DNA of 64,000 nucleotides, from assembly GCF_003350925.1 (NCBI RefSeq), contig NZ_KZ857175.1, forward strand, positions 186,001-250,000, given 5' to 3'. The notes beneath the pieces were generated by a model. It did not search any database. It had not been told where the DNA came from and worked only from the letters and a program-made list of their open reading frames with translations. Numbering within the stretch: the first letter of the stretch is position 1; the number at the start of each line of letters is the position of its first letter. Positions 25,393-36,111 of the stretch are shown piece after piece. The translations under genes and the position numbers were made by a program. This stretch comes from Dyella tabacisoli. Lineage in GTDB: Bacteria; Pseudomonadota; Gammaproteobacteria; Xanthomonadales; Rhodanobacteraceae.

Positions 25393-27711
25393 ATGATGTC
25401 GATTCTGCGATTTACGCCGTTGGCCGCGGTGATTTCCGTGGCCTTGGCGGCACCCGTATGGGCCAATGATGACGCGGCGCCTGGCGTGGACAACACCACC
25501 GAACTGCCCCGAGTGAAAGTCACCGCGCTCAGTTCCGCGATCAAGATAGATGTGCCGGGCACCGTCTCGGTGATCGATCGCCAGCAGATGGATCGTCGCC
25601 TGGTACTCAATATTCGCGACCTGGTGAATTACGAGCCGGGTGTGTCGGCCATCGGCACCGCCGGCCGTTGGGGGTTGGATAGTTTCAGCATTCGCGGCCT
25701 GGACGGTAATCGCGTAAGCATCCAGACCGATGGCGTGACCGCGGCCAATTCGTTTGGCTTCTCCACCACCGGCATGCGTGCCGGGCGCAACTATGTGGAT
25801 CTGGACACCATCAAGAGCGTGGAGATTGTGCGCGGCCCGGCCTCGGCGTTGGATAGCTCCGATGCGCTGGGCGGCACGGTGCGATATGTCACTAAGGACC
25901 CGGCCGATTATCTGCGCGACAGCCGCAACTATGTCTCGCTGAAAGAGCAATACGGCAGCGCAGATCGTGGCCTCACCACCAGCCTGACTGTGGCTGGCGG
26001 TGACCGCGCCAACGGCATCATGATCGTCGCCACGCATCGCCAGTCGCACGAGCTGGCTAACCAGGGCGATATTCGCAGCACCGATTACACCCGCACGCGC
26101 CCCGATCCACTCGACGCACGCACCGACAGCGTGCTGGCTAAGTACGTGCACACCGCCACCTCCGGTCGCGAAGATCGGTTCACCGCAGACATCTTCAATA
26201 ATCGCGTGAACACGAAGGTGTACAGCGCGCTCAATCCGAAAGCTCCGCAGGTGCAATTGTTGGACGATCACGCGGAAGACACCTCCAAACGCATGCGCGT
26301 TTCTTTCGAGCAACGCTATAGCAAGATCGACAGTGCTTTGGCCGACCGACTGGATTGGAACGTCTACTGGCAAAAAACCGAGACTGAATCCGACACCCGC
26401 ACGCTGGCTTCCGTGCCGCTGCGTGGCAAGGTGTATGACCGTTTGTATCTCAGCTCGCTCAGCGAGCGGCTATTCGGCGGCAAACTCACGCTGCGCAAAG
26501 ATGCCGCCATCGGCGCAGCCGAGCATCGCTTCGCTTACGGTGTCGAAGTCTCGCGCACCACACCGACGGGACAGTTAGGCGGCACGGGCACTGACATAGC
26601 CACCGGCATCACCTCCAGCAAGACGCCGTATATGCCGGAGAATTATCCGCTGAGCTTCTTCCCCAAAAACAACACAGACCGCTATGCGGTGTTTGTGCAA
26701 GATGAAATCGGCTTGCTGGATGATCGCTTGAAGATCGTGCCGGGCATGCGTTTCGATCGCTATTCGTTCAAGCCCGATAGCGGCGACCGCTATTTCGCCG
26801 GCAGCTTCGTGCAAGGCGGCTTGAATCAAGTCACCCACAATCGCTTCTCGCCCAAGCTGGGCATCGACTACGCGGCCACCGACAGCGTCAATGTGTATGC
26901 CAATTACGCGCAGGGCTTCCGCCCGCCGCTGTATAGCGAGCTGGCGGTGGCCTGGGGTACACCGCGGCTATACGGCATCGTGCCCAATCCGCAACTGAAA
27001 CCGGAAACCAGCAAGGGCTTGGAGCTTGGTGTGCGTGGCCGTGGTGATTTCGGTTACTACTCGGCCAGTGTCTACTACAACCGCTATCGCGATTTCATCT
27101 TTGGCGGTTACGCATTGCGACCCGAGCAATGGCCGCAATGGGCGCGCGATCAAAACCTGCTGATCGTGATGCAGTCGGTAAATTTCCCCAAGGCCACGGT
27201 AAAAGGCATTGAAGCCTCCGCTGGATTGGAGTTGGGGGCTCTTACCGAAAGCCTGCACGGCTGGCGGCTGCAGGGCAGCCTCAGTACCGAGCGTGGCGAC
27301 AAGACGGTTTACGGCAGTGGCGTCAGTACGCCACTCAATAGCGTGGATCCGGGCACTGCCGTGCTCGGCATCGCCTACGACACCGAGCGGTGGGGCGCGG
27401 AGTTGATCGGCAAGGGCGTGCGCCGCAAAAACCGCCTGGATGCCCCCGAGCTATTTCGCGCGCCGGGCTACGCCACGCTGGATATGTATGCGCACTGGAA
27501 GCCGCTATCGATGCTGGAGCTATCGGCTGGCATCAGCAACATCACCGATCGCCGCTACTGGGACTGGGGCGGTTTGCACGGTGGCGTACTCGCCAACGTC
27601 GGCAGCATGAATGGCAGCGGCATCGACGACGCGCAAATGCGCTCGGCTCAAATCGACCGCTTAAGCATGCCCGGCCGCAGCTTCAATTTTTCGGCGCGCT
27701 TTACTTTCTGA
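25393..27711 (+). CDS. TonB-dependent haem/haemoglobin receptor
   Basis: A 772-residue outer-membrane receptor with a Sec signal peptide ending near APVWA-N. The TonB box-like RVKVTA is followed by a plug domain (about residues 45-165) and a 22-strand barrel ending in Phe. In the barrel, QGFRPPLYSEL and NPQLKPETSKGLELG correspond to the FRAP and NPNL motifs of haem receptors, although no His is seen between them. AAGGA spaced before 25393 supports that start; 25396 is possible. It heads the hmu operon behind a Fur-box candidate. Confidence 0.9.
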   Translation: MMSILRFTPLAAVISVALAAPVWANDDAAPGVDNTTELPRVKVTALSSAIKIDVPGTVSVIDRQQMDRRLVLNIRDLVNYEPGVSAIGTAGRWGLDSFSIRGLDGNRVSIQTDGVTAANSFGFSTTGMRAGRNYVDLDTIKSVEIVRGPASALDSSDALGGTVRYVTKDPADYLRDSRNYVSLKEQYGSADRGLTTSLTVAGGDRANGIMIVATHRQSHELANQGDIRSTDYTRTRPDPLDARTDSVLAKYVHTATSGREDRFTADIFNNRVNTKVYSALNPKAPQVQLLDDHAEDTSKRMRVSFEQRYSKIDSALADRLDWNVYWQKTETESDTRTLASVPLRGKVYDRLYLSSLSERLFGGKLTLRKDAAIGAAEHRFAYGVEVSRTTPTGQLGGTGTDIATGITSSKTPYMPENYPLSFFPKNNTDRYAVFVQDEIGLLDDRLKIVPGMRFDRYSFKPDSGDRYFAGSFVQGGLNQVTHNRFSPKLGIDYAATDSVNVYANYAQGFRPPLYSELAVAWGTPRLYGIVPNPQLKPETSKGLELGVRGRGDFGYYSASVYYNRYRDFIFGGYALRPEQWPQWARDQNLLIVMQSVNFPKATVKGIEASAGLELGALTESLHGWRLQGSLSTERGDKTVYGSGVSTPLNSVDPGTAVLGIAYDTERWGAELIGKGVRRKNRLDAPELFRAPGYATLDMYAHWKPLSMLELSAGISNITDRRYWDWGGLHGGVLANVGSMNGSGIDDAQMRSAQIDRLSMPGRSFNFSARFTF

Positions 27712-27726
27712 TACGGAGAAATCTTC

Positions 27727-28815
27727 ATGTTTAATGAAACCGAGCGCTTGAACGAGCCAGGCATGCCCATTCCACATTTGCTGGCGGCGTGGCGACAACT
27801 GCGTGAAAGCGAACCCAATCTGCGCGCACGCGATCTGGCCGAGCGCCTTGGGGTGAGCGAAGGCGAGCTGGTCGCCAGCCGTTGCGGCGATGGCGTCACG
27901 CGCTTGCAAGCACCATGGCCTGAGCTGATTCATGCCTTACCCGAGTTGGGCCGAGTCATGGTGCTGACGCGTAACGACAGTTGCGTGCACGAAAAGAAAG
28001 GCACCTTCGCCCATATCGAGATCGGCGGCGCGATGGGTGTGGTCTTGGACGAAGCCATCGACTTGCGTCTGTTTCTGACGCATTGGAAACATGGCTTCGC
28101 CGTGCGCGAAACATCGCGTGGCCGCATGTTGCAAAGCATGCAGTTCTTCGACGGCGATGGCCGCGCGGTGCACAAAATCTACCTCACCGACGATAGCAAC
28201 CGCGATGCGTGGCGCAGCTTGACCAGCCGTTTCGCCGCCGGTGTGCAATCGCCCTTGCTGGAATTGCGTACCGTGGCCGAGCCATTGCCGCATATGTTGT
28301 GCGATGAAGCCGTCGATATCGAATCGCTACGCGCCGGCTGGCGCGCCATGCGTGATCCGCACGATTTTTTCGCGCTGCTGAAGAAGCGACAAGTCACACG
28401 CGTGCAAGCTTTGCATCTGGTCGGCAGCGAATTCGCCAGGCAGGTGCGCAACGATGCGATTCATCTCGCCTTGGAGTCCGCTGCCGCGAGCGGTTTGCCG
28501 ATCATGGTATTCGTCGGCTCGCCCGGCGTGGTGCAGATCCATACCGGTCCCGTGCATAACATCAAGCCGATGGGGCCGTGGCTGAACGTACTCGATGAAG
28601 ATTTCAATCTGCATCTGCGCGTGGATCACATTGTCGAAAGCTGGGTAGTGCGTAAGCCAACACCGGAAGGCCCGGTGACTTCGTTGGAGCTGTACGACGC
28701 GCGCGGCGGGCAGATCGTGCAGTTGTTCGGCAAGCGCAAGCCGGGAATTCCCGAGCTTGAAGCATGGCGTGCACTGGCTGAGAGCCTGCCGCCGATGGAG
28801 ACGACTCATGGCTAA
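27727..28815 (+). CDS. hmuS: Haemin-degrading/haemin transport factor HmuS (HemS/ChuS family)
   Basis: The 362-residue cytosolic protein has the duplicated HemS fold. The two halves show related segments: VMVLTRNDSCVHEKKGTF with VDEAIDLRLFL-type strands in the first, and IMVFVGSPGVVQIHTGPV with LDEDFNLHLRVDHI in the second. It takes up haem after import and either delivers or degrades it to free iron. It lies 15 bp after the receptor, and its last codons overlap the HmuT start by 8 bp, so it is inside the operon. Confidence 0.93.
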   Translation: MFNETERLNEPGMPIPHLLAAWRQLRESEPNLRARDLAERLGVSEGELVASRCGDGVTRLQAPWPELIHALPELGRVMVLTRNDSCVHEKKGTFAHIEIGGAMGVVLDEAIDLRLFLTHWKHGFAVRETSRGRMLQSMQFFDGDGRAVHKIYLTDDSNRDAWRSLTSRFAAGVQSPLLELRTVAEPLPHMLCDEAVDIESLRAGWRAMRDPHDFFALLKKRQVTRVQALHLVGSEFARQVRNDAIHLALESAAASGLPIMVFVGSPGVVQIHTGPVHNIKPMGPWLNVLDEDFNLHLRVDHIVESWVVRKPTPEGPVTSLELYDARGGQIVQLFGKRKPGIPELEAWRALAESLPPMETTHG

Positions 28816-29728
28816 GCGAGATTTTCTCCTCCCCCTGCTAGCAGGGGGAGGCCGGGAGGGGGTTCTTCGACGGCGATGGGGGTTGGCGTTAGCAAGCATC
28901 GTGATGTTGCTACTCCCCGCACTCGCTTTCGCCAATACGCCAGCTCCCCCACAACGCATCGTTGCCCTCGGCGGCGACATCACCGAAACGATTTACGCGC
29001 TGGATGCCGCCGCATCGCTGGTCGGCGTGGACAGCACCAGTCAATGGCCGGTCGCGGCACGCAAGCTGCCGGACGTAGGTTATGTACGCCAGCTCAGTGC
29101 CGAGGGCGTGCTGGCACTGCGGCCGCAACTGATCGTGGCGACTCACGATGCCGGTCCGCCATCGGTCATTACGCAACTGCGCAGTGCCGGTGTACGGATG
29201 GAAATATTGCCGGTGTCGCATACCCCGGCTGACGTCGTAAGCAAAGTACGCGACATCGGCCGCTTGCTCGGACGTGCCGCGCAGGCTGATGTGCTCGCAG
29301 CGAAAATCGAGCAGCAGTACGCCGCCCTGGCAGTCAGCGCCAAGACGATGGCGAAACATCCGCGGGTACTGTTCTTGATGTCTACCGGCGTGGGCAGCCC
29401 GATGGCTGCTGGGCGCGATACCGCCGCCGAGCACGCGATCGCGCTGGCCGGCGGTCACAACGTGGTGGATGGCTACAGCGGCTATAAGCCCATTTCCGCC
29501 GAAGCCCTGGTGGGCCTGGCGCCGGAGGTCATCGTGCTGATGTGCGAGCGGAGTGAGCAAGTGGGCGGTGTCGACGGCGTGCTGAAACTGCCGGGGGTAT
29601 TGCAGACCCCCGCAGGCAAGGCGAAGCAAGTGATCTTTGTCGATGGTCAGGCGTTGCTCGGCTTTGGTCCACGCAGCGCTGAGCAGGCTCAGGCACTGCA
29701 GCGAACATTGGCGGGGCTGGCACCGTGA
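28808..29728 (+). CDS. hmuT: Periplasmic haem-binding protein HmuT
   Basis: A 306-residue cluster A-II substrate-binding protein. It has the class III helix-backbone fold, with PQRIVALGGDITETIYALDA at the start of the mature protein and VGVDSTSQWP following. The signal peptide core is LALASIVMLLLPALAFA. The n-region before it ([14 protein letters not shown]) is encoded by a REP-like palindrome at 28826-28867, so the leader is unusually long. The start at 28808 overlaps hmuS by 8 bp. It delivers haem to HmuUV. A later in-frame GTG or ATG would remove most of the signal core and is unlikely. Confidence 0.9.
   Translation: MAKRDFLLPLLAGGGREGVLRRRWGLALASIVMLLLPALAFANTPAPPQRIVALGGDITETIYALDAAASLVGVDSTSQWPVAARKLPDVGYVRQLSAEGVLALRPQLIVATHDAGPPSVITQLRSAGVRMEILPVSHTPADVVSKVRDIGRLLGRAAQADVLAAKIEQQYAALAVSAKTMAKHPRVLFLMSTGVGSPMAAGRDTAAEHAIALAGGHNVVDGYSGYKPISAEALVGLAPEVIVLMCERSEQVGGVDGVLKLPGVLQTPAGKAKQVIFVDGQALLGFGPRSAEQAQALQRTLAGLAP
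28826..28867. repeat. REP-like palindrome inside the hmuT leader
   Basis: CTCCTCCCCCTGC, a short centre and GCAGGGGGAGG are followed by CCGGGAGGGGGTTCTT. The same layout is seen at 52895-52936, 31656-31691 (inverted) and 9717-9758. Here it is in frame within the signal-peptide n-region of hmuT. Confidence 0.85.
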
Positions 29729-30786
29729 ATAGCATGGCCTTGCCTCGCAGCCGTGCGCGGCCAGGGAAGCCGCTGGCATTCGGTGGCCTGGCTGTATTGC
29801 TGGCGGCAGTAGCGTTATGGAGCTTGAGCTGCGGCGCCATGAACATTCCGCTAAGCGAGGTACTTGGCGCGCTGGGCCGCTGGCTAAGCGGTAGTGAACT
29901 GAGCGGCGATGACCACGTGGTTTTAATGCTGCGCCTGCCACGGGTGTTGCTGGCGATGCTGGTGGGAGCGGCGCTGGCATGCTCGGGTGCCGCGATGCAG
30001 GGCTTGTTCCGTAATCCACTGGCCGATCCCGGATTGATCGGTGTATCCGCCGGCGCGGCGCTGGGCGCAGTGACCATGATTGTGCTTGGCGGCGCGTTTA
30101 CTGGCGTCATGTCCGAACTGGCGGGCTCATTCGGTATCGCTGGCGCTGCCTTTGCCGGTGGTCTGGCGGCCACCGCCCTGGTTTATATGCTGGGACGGCG
30201 ACGGCCTGGCATCGGCGCCCTGTTGCTTGCCGGCGTGGCGATCAGTGCGATAGCGATGGCGGGTGTCGGACTGCTTACGTTTCTCGCCAGCGAAAACCAG
30301 TTGCGCGATCTGACGTTCTGGTCGCTGGGTAGTCTCGGCGGGGCCAGTTGGCAACGGCTGGCGGTGATTTCACTGCCCATGTTGCTGGCCTTGCTGTTGC
30401 TGCCGCGTTCGGCGGCTGCGTTGAATGCTCTGTTGCTGGGTGAGCAAGAGGCGTGCTTGCTCGGCTTTCGCCCGGAGCGGCTAAAGCCGTTGCTGGTCAC
30501 TCTGGTCGCGTTATCGGTCAGCGCTGCCGTGGCGACCACCGGTGTGATCGGTTTTGTCGGCCTGGTCGTGCCGCACTTGCTGCGCATGCTGTGGGGATCG
30601 GATCACCGTATGTTGCTACCCGGCTCGATTCTTGGCGGCGCGGTATTGCTCACCGCAGCCGACACATTCTCGCGAACCGTCGTGGCGCCGGCCGAGCTAC
30701 CGATTGGAGTGCTTACGGCCTTGCTTGGCGGGCCGTTCTTTTTATGGCTGTTGCTGCGGGCCCGCATCGGCGAGGTGCAATCATGA
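29725..30786 (+). CDS. hmuU: Haem ABC transporter permease HmuU (FecCD family)
   Basis: A 353-residue membrane protein of the FecCD/BtuC family with about ten hydrophobic segments. Hallmarks are RLPRVLLAMLVGAALACSGAAMQGLFRNPLADP near the N-terminus (read here in parts), GLVVPHLLR and GVLTALLGGPFFLWLLL. It forms the inner-membrane channel for haem. It starts with GTG at 29725, overlapping the hmuT stop as GTGA; ATG 29734 is the alternative. Its stop overlaps the hmuV start. Confidence 0.93.
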   Translation: MNSMALPRSRARPGKPLAFGGLAVLLAAVALWSLSCGAMNIPLSEVLGALGRWLSGSELSGDDHVVLMLRLPRVLLAMLVGAALACSGAAMQGLFRNPLADPGLIGVSAGAALGAVTMIVLGGAFTGVMSELAGSFGIAGAAFAGGLAATALVYMLGRRRPGIGALLLAGVAISAIAMAGVGLLTFLASENQLRDLTFWSLGSLGGASWQRLAVISLPMLLALLLLPRSAAALNALLLGEQEACLLGFRPERLKPLLVTLVALSVSAAVATTGVIGFVGLVVPHLLRMLWGSDHRMLLPGSILGGAVLLTAADTFSRTVVAPAELPIGVLTALLGGPFFLWLLLRARIGEVQS

Positions 30787-31601
30787 ATGTGGCGCTCGAC
30801 TGGCGCGTACAAAACCAGCCGACGGGATTACTGATTGCCGACGATGTGCATCTAAGCCGTGGCGGCCGGCGTGTGCTGCAAGAAGTCAGCCTCACCGCGC
30901 GGCCTGGGCGATTACTCGTCTTGGTTGGTCCCAACGGCGCCGGCAAAAGCAGTTTGCTCGGCGTGCTCGCCGGTTTACTCGCCCCATCGCTGGGCCGTGC
31001 CAGCTTGGATGATCTGCCGTTATCGCAATGGTCATTGCCGGCCTTGGCGCGTCGCCGCGCGATGCTGTCGCAACACGTGCAGCTTGGCTTTGCGTTTCGC
31101 GTGGACGAAGTGGTGATGCTGGGCCGCAGCCCGCATGCCACGGGAGGTGCGAGCGCTAAAGACGGTTCGGTGGTCGACGCCGCATTGCGTGCCGCACAGG
31201 CCTGGCATCTGCGCGAGCGCAACTATCTGGAGCTCTCCGGCGGCGAGCGCCAGCGCGTGCAATTGGCGCGCGTGCTGGCGCAAGTGTGGGAGCGTAGCGA
31301 TGGCCCCGCCTGGCTGCTGCTCGATGAACCCGAGGCTGGGCTGGATATCGCGCATCAGCATTTCGTGCTGCAACAGGCACGCAAGATGGCGCAACAGGGT
31401 TATGGCGTGATCGCCGTGCTGCATGATTTGAACCTGGCTGCGCGCTATGCCGATGAGGTGGCCCTGCTGGCGCAGGGACGATTGTTGCGTCATGGCAGTC
31501 CCAGTCACGCGCTGGACCCGCAGGTATTGTCGGCGGTATACGGCCTGCCGTTGCGCCGCGTGCCGCTGGACGACGGTGGCTGGATGCTGGGTCCGGTTTG
31601 A
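30783..31601 (+). CDS. hmuV: Haem ABC transporter ATP-binding protein HmuV
   Basis: The 272-residue ATPase drives haem import through HmuU. Walker A is GPNGAGKSSLLGVLAGL, the signature is LSGGERQRVQLARVL, Walker B is LLLDEPEAGLD, and the H-loop is AVLHDLNLAARYAD. QHVQLGFAFRVDEVVMLGRSP is characteristic of the HmuV group (shown in two parts in its family: Q-loop and following helix). The start at 30783 overlaps the hmuU stop as ATGA. It is the last gene of the haem operon before a REP-like pair. Confidence 0.94.
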   Translation: MNVALDWRVQNQPTGLLIADDVHLSRGGRRVLQEVSLTARPGRLLVLVGPNGAGKSSLLGVLAGLLAPSLGRASLDDLPLSQWSLPALARRRAMLSQHVQLGFAFRVDEVVMLGRSPHATGGASAKDGSVVDAALRAAQAWHLRERNYLELSGGERQRVQLARVLAQVWERSDGPAWLLLDEPEAGLDIAHQHFVLQQARKMAQQGYGVIAVLHDLNLAARYADEVALLAQGRLLRHGSPSHALDPQVLSAVYGLPLRRVPLDDGGWMLGPV

Positions 31602-32819
<1,218 letters not shown>

Positions 32820-32822
32820 CGG

Positions 32823-33989
32823 CTACTCCGTCTCCCCTGCTGGAGAGAGGCGCGAGCCAAGAGGGCTTGGTTCGCGTGGACGTTTAGCCTTGCTTGCGCC
32901 AAGCCGCTCACGCAGCCGCAGAAACGGTCGCTCTACGCCGTAATACAGCAAGGCTCCGCCAAGTATCGTGGCGATGGCATACGTGGCGAAGGCCAGTGCG
33001 CCGTGTCCCTCAAACGATGCGCCAAATGCGCTTTCGACCAGATGGAATACGGCCTTGTGGCTCAGATACAAGCTATAGGAGACAAGCGCGATCCAGCTTG
33101 CTCCCGGCACGCGTATCTTGCCGAGCAGGCCACTTGCACTGGTTGCCGCTGCGACGAGCAGGGCCAGGCCGGCCGAGAGCAAGGGGTAGCCGATAACACA
33201 GGGCCAGAAACCCGTGCGGTCCTGAAAAAGCCAGATGGCCGCGCCCACTACCGTCAATCCGGCCAGCATCAGCCCGTTAGCGCTTGTTTGCAGCCGCGTC
33301 CAAATCGACGGCCGATAAGCCTTGATGGTCGCCAGCAGCACGCCCGCCAACAGGCCGTCCAGACGAGCGTAAGTAGGGTAGTAGATACCTTCGATAAAAC
33401 GCAGGCCAAAACGGCCATCGTCCAGCTCGCGTACCGGCGCCATCTCATACAGCCAGACATAGCCGCGGATAGCCATGCCCGCAACGACCAGGCCCGCGCA
33501 AACGGCGATGAACTTGGTCGCCGACGGACGCCGCGTCAGCCACCAGGCCAGCCATGGAAACAACACATAGAAATGTTCTTCGACGCACAGCGACCACAGG
33601 TGCGAGAACGCTTTGTTATGTTGGTAGTCGATCAGAAAGTTGAGCGTGAACGTGAGGAACTGCCATAGCGGCTGGATGCCCGGCGCCTCGCGAAAGGCCG
33701 GCCAGGCGAAATACAAGGCCAACATCACCCATAAGACCGGCAGTACCCGAAAGGCCCGGCGCAGATAGAAGTCCGTAAAAGACAAGGGCTCGCCACGGCT
33801 GAGCGGCATGAGCAACTGCGAGCCGATCAGGTAACCGCTGAGCACGAAGAACAGATCGACGCCCATCCAGCCGTAATGCTCCAGCATGGCAAAGCGTTCG
33901 CCGAGTCCGCCGACGATATACGAATGAAACAGCATGACCCATACGATGGCGATGGCGCGCAATAAGTCGAGCCCAGGCAAGCGGCGCAT
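32823..33989 (-). CDS. Acyltransferase family 3 membrane protein (OafA/YrhL-like)
   Basis: A 388-residue integral membrane protein with about ten hydrophobic segments. The N-terminal LPGLDLLRAIAIVWVMLFHSY contains the conserved catalytic His, and further hallmarks are GVDLFFVLSGYLI, FYLRRAFRVLPVLW and LWSLCVEEHFYVLFPW. These proteins transfer acetyl or other acyl groups to surface glycans or exopolysaccharides in the inner membrane. It is not in a polysaccharide cluster, so the acceptor is unknown. It converges closely on hemB, 3 bp away. Confidence 0.88.
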   Translation of the reverse strand: MRRLPGLDLLRAIAIVWVMLFHSYIVGGLGERFAMLEHYGWMGVDLFFVLSGYLIGSQLLMPLSRGEPLSFTDFYLRRAFRVLPVLWVMLALYFAWPAFREAPGIQPLWQFLTFTLNFLIDYQHNKAFSHLWSLCVEEHFYVLFPWLAWWLTRRPSATKFIAVCAGLVVAGMAIRGYVWLYEMAPVRELDDGRFGLRFIEGIYYPTYARLDGLLAGVLLATIKAYRPSIWTRLQTSANGLMLAGLTVVGAAIWLFQDRTGFWPCVIGYPLLSAGLALLVAAATSASGLLGKIRVPGASWIALVSYSLYLSHKAVFHLVESAFGASFEGHGALAFATYAIATILGGALLYYGVERPFLRLRERLGASKAKRPREPSPLGSRLSPAGETE

Positions 33990-34211
33990 CGTGTTCCTTG
34001 AATTGGGATCGACAGAGATGGGATGAACCCATCGGCGGCGTGAGCGATGCCGCCGAGCTGGCCGGACTATAGCGGGAAGCAGTGAGAGAATTTATGGCTT
34101 ATATCGGCCGCTGCGATGACCCGTGCCTGACTTGCGCTTAGCCGCGCCGGCCTCAAGTGTCGGTTTTGTTCGCCAAGGCTGTGCGCGGGGTATCGGGCGA
34201 GCTCTATTCGA

Positions 34212-34997
34212 TCAGCGGCCGCGCCATTGTGGTTTGCGTTTCTCGGCAAAGGCACGGATGCCCTCGGCCGCGTCTTGCGAAGCGAGCATGCTGCGGTAGC
34301 GAGGCAAGGTACCGCCGCGCATCAGGCGGTAGCCGTCTTCTGCAGGCAGATGCGCGGTGTGCTGCAGGGTCTCTTTAATGGAAGCGACCGCCATCGGTGC
34401 GCCCTCGGCGATACGGTGGGCGAGATCCAACGCGGTGCGCAGTAGCTGCGCCGGTGGGACGACGGTATTGACCAGCCCCCATTGGGCGGCTTCGGTACTG
34501 CTCATACGGCGGCCGGTCAGTAGCATGTCGACAGCAATCGCGCGCGGCAGCCGCTGTGGCAGCCGCAGCACGCCACCGGCATCGGGAATGATCCCCAGCC
34601 CCACCTCGGGCAAGGCGAATTGCGCATGTTCGGCGGCGACGATCAGGTCGGCGGCCAGGGCGAGTTCGAAGCCACCACCGAAAGCCAGGCCGTTGACGGC
34701 GGCGATCACCGGCTTGTGCAGGGCGAAGAACTCGGTCAGTCCGGCGAACCCGCCGGGGCCATGATCGGCATCCACGGCCTCGCCGGCCGCTGCGGCCTTG
34801 AGATCCCAGCCGGCGCTGAAAAATTTCTCGCCATGGCCGGTAATGATCGCCACCCGCAATGCGGCGTTTTCCTGCAAATGCGCGAATGCTTCATATAGCT
34901 CGCAACTGGTGCGGGCATCAATGGCATTGGCTTTGGGGCGGTTTAATTCGATCAGCAGAATATGACCTTCGATGGTTGTACGTACGGCAGTACTCAT
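34212..34997 (-). CDS. caiD: Crotonobetainyl-CoA hydratase (carnitinyl-CoA dehydratase) CaiD
   Basis: The 261-residue crotonase is very close to E. coli CaiD as I remember it, and has the same length. It shows [70 protein letters not shown] and the C-terminal [13 protein letters not shown]. The two crotonase Glu positions lie in the FELALAAD and LPEVGLG segments. It reversibly hydrates crotonobetainyl-CoA to L-carnitinyl-CoA. It diverges from the GlxA-family regulator gene (115 bp between), which suggests direct control. Confidence 0.9.
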   Translation of the reverse strand: MSTAVRTTIEGHILLIELNRPKANAIDARTSCELYEAFAHLQENAALRVAIITGHGEKFFSAGWDLKAAAAGEAVDADHGPGGFAGLTEFFALHKPVIAAVNGLAFGGGFELALAADLIVAAEHAQFALPEVGLGIIPDAGGVLRLPQRLPRAIAVDMLLTGRRMSSTEAAQWGLVNTVVPPAQLLRTALDLAHRIAEGAPMAVASIKETLQHTAHLPAEDGYRLMRGGTLPRYRSMLASQDAAEGIRAFAEKRKPQWRGR

Positions 34998-35112
34998 AGG
35001 ATTGGGTTCCGGTGGAATCAGATTTTTCTCATGGTGCATAGAGGGCGTTTCGTGGCACATAGAGTCATGTCCATGCATCGCCTGCATGCGGTGCTCAAAC
35101 AAGGGAGTGTTG

Positions 35113-36111
35113 GTGGCCGAACTTTTCCAATTCGTGATGCTTCCAGGGTTTTCGATGATCGGGCTGATGGCGACATTGGAGCCGCTGCGTGTCGCCAATC
35201 GCTTTGCCGGTGAGGTCTATCGCTGGCGTTTTCTTTCTGCGGACGGGGCGGCTGTGCGTGCCAGCAATGGCTTGTCCTTGCCGGCGGACTGCGCCATCGA
35301 CGCAGCGCCGAGCGAGGGCTGCATCATCGTGGTTGCTGGTTTCGAGCCATTGCGGCACTACACGCCGGCCCTGGCCAATTGGCTGCGCCATGCCGATCGC
35401 CATGGCGCGACCCTTGGCGCCATCGATACAGGTTGTTTCTGCCTCGCCGAAGCGGGTTTGCTCCGACAGGTGAGAGTGACCTTGCACTGGGAGGCCATGT
35501 CGGCCTTCGAAGAGCGATACCCGGATGTCAGCGTAAGCGGGGCATTGTTCGAGATCGGTCGCCGGCGTCTCACCTCGGCAGGCGGTACGACGTCGATTGA
35601 CATGATGCTGCAGGTTATCGGTGAGCGGCATGGTGCGGGGTTGGCGACAGCGGTATCGGAGCAGTTTGTGCGCGAACGTATCCGCGATCATGGCGATCAC
35701 CAGCGTATGCAGGTCTCGGCGCGCTACGAGGTGCACAACAAGAAGCTGGTGCAAGCCATCGGCATCATGGAAGACAACCTCGAAGTGCCGCTCGGCGCGG
35801 AGACCTTGGCGGCGCGCGTGGCGGTCACGTGTCGCCAATTGCAGCGCTTGTTTCGCGAGCATATGCGGATCACCCCAGGGGAGTTCTACATGCGCATGCG
35901 TCTGCAACGCGCGCGTCAATTGCTGAGGCACACCGACATGAACGTGCTGGAGGTTGGCATGACCTGCGGCTTTTCGTCTTCATCGCACTTTTCGCGTGCG
36001 TATCGCGTGCAATTTGGCGTATGCCCACGCAGCGACCGCTCAGGTTTCACGGCGCCGCGTGCTGCGGGGTCGCACCAGTCAGGTGTTCGCCGCCATCCAG
36101 CGCCAGGGTGA
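35113..36111 (+). CDS. GlxA-family (AraC/DJ-1 domain) transcriptional regulator, CdhR/GbdR-like
   Basis: The 332-residue regulator has an N-terminal DJ-1/PfpI-like domain (residues about 1-190, [25 protein letters not shown] shown across two strands). The C-terminal AraC HTH has [19 protein letters not shown] and [17 protein letters not shown]. Members such as CdhR and GbdR sense carnitine or glycine betaine. The GTG start at 35113 is preceded by AAGGGAG. The C-terminus has a non-conserved tail of about 20 residues after the HTH. Its last 65 bp overlap the convergent SDR gene. Confidence 0.85.
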   Translation: MAELFQFVMLPGFSMIGLMATLEPLRVANRFAGEVYRWRFLSADGAAVRASNGLSLPADCAIDAAPSEGCIIVVAGFEPLRHYTPALANWLRHADRHGATLGAIDTGCFCLAEAGLLRQVRVTLHWEAMSAFEERYPDVSVSGALFEIGRRRLTSAGGTTSIDMMLQVIGERHGAGLATAVSEQFVRERIRDHGDHQRMQVSARYEVHNKKLVQAIGIMEDNLEVPLGAETLAARVAVTCRQLQRLFREHMRITPGEFYMRMRLQRARQLLRHTDMNVLEVGMTCGFSSSSHFSRAYRVQFGVCPRSDRSGFTAPRAAGSHQSGVRRHPAPG

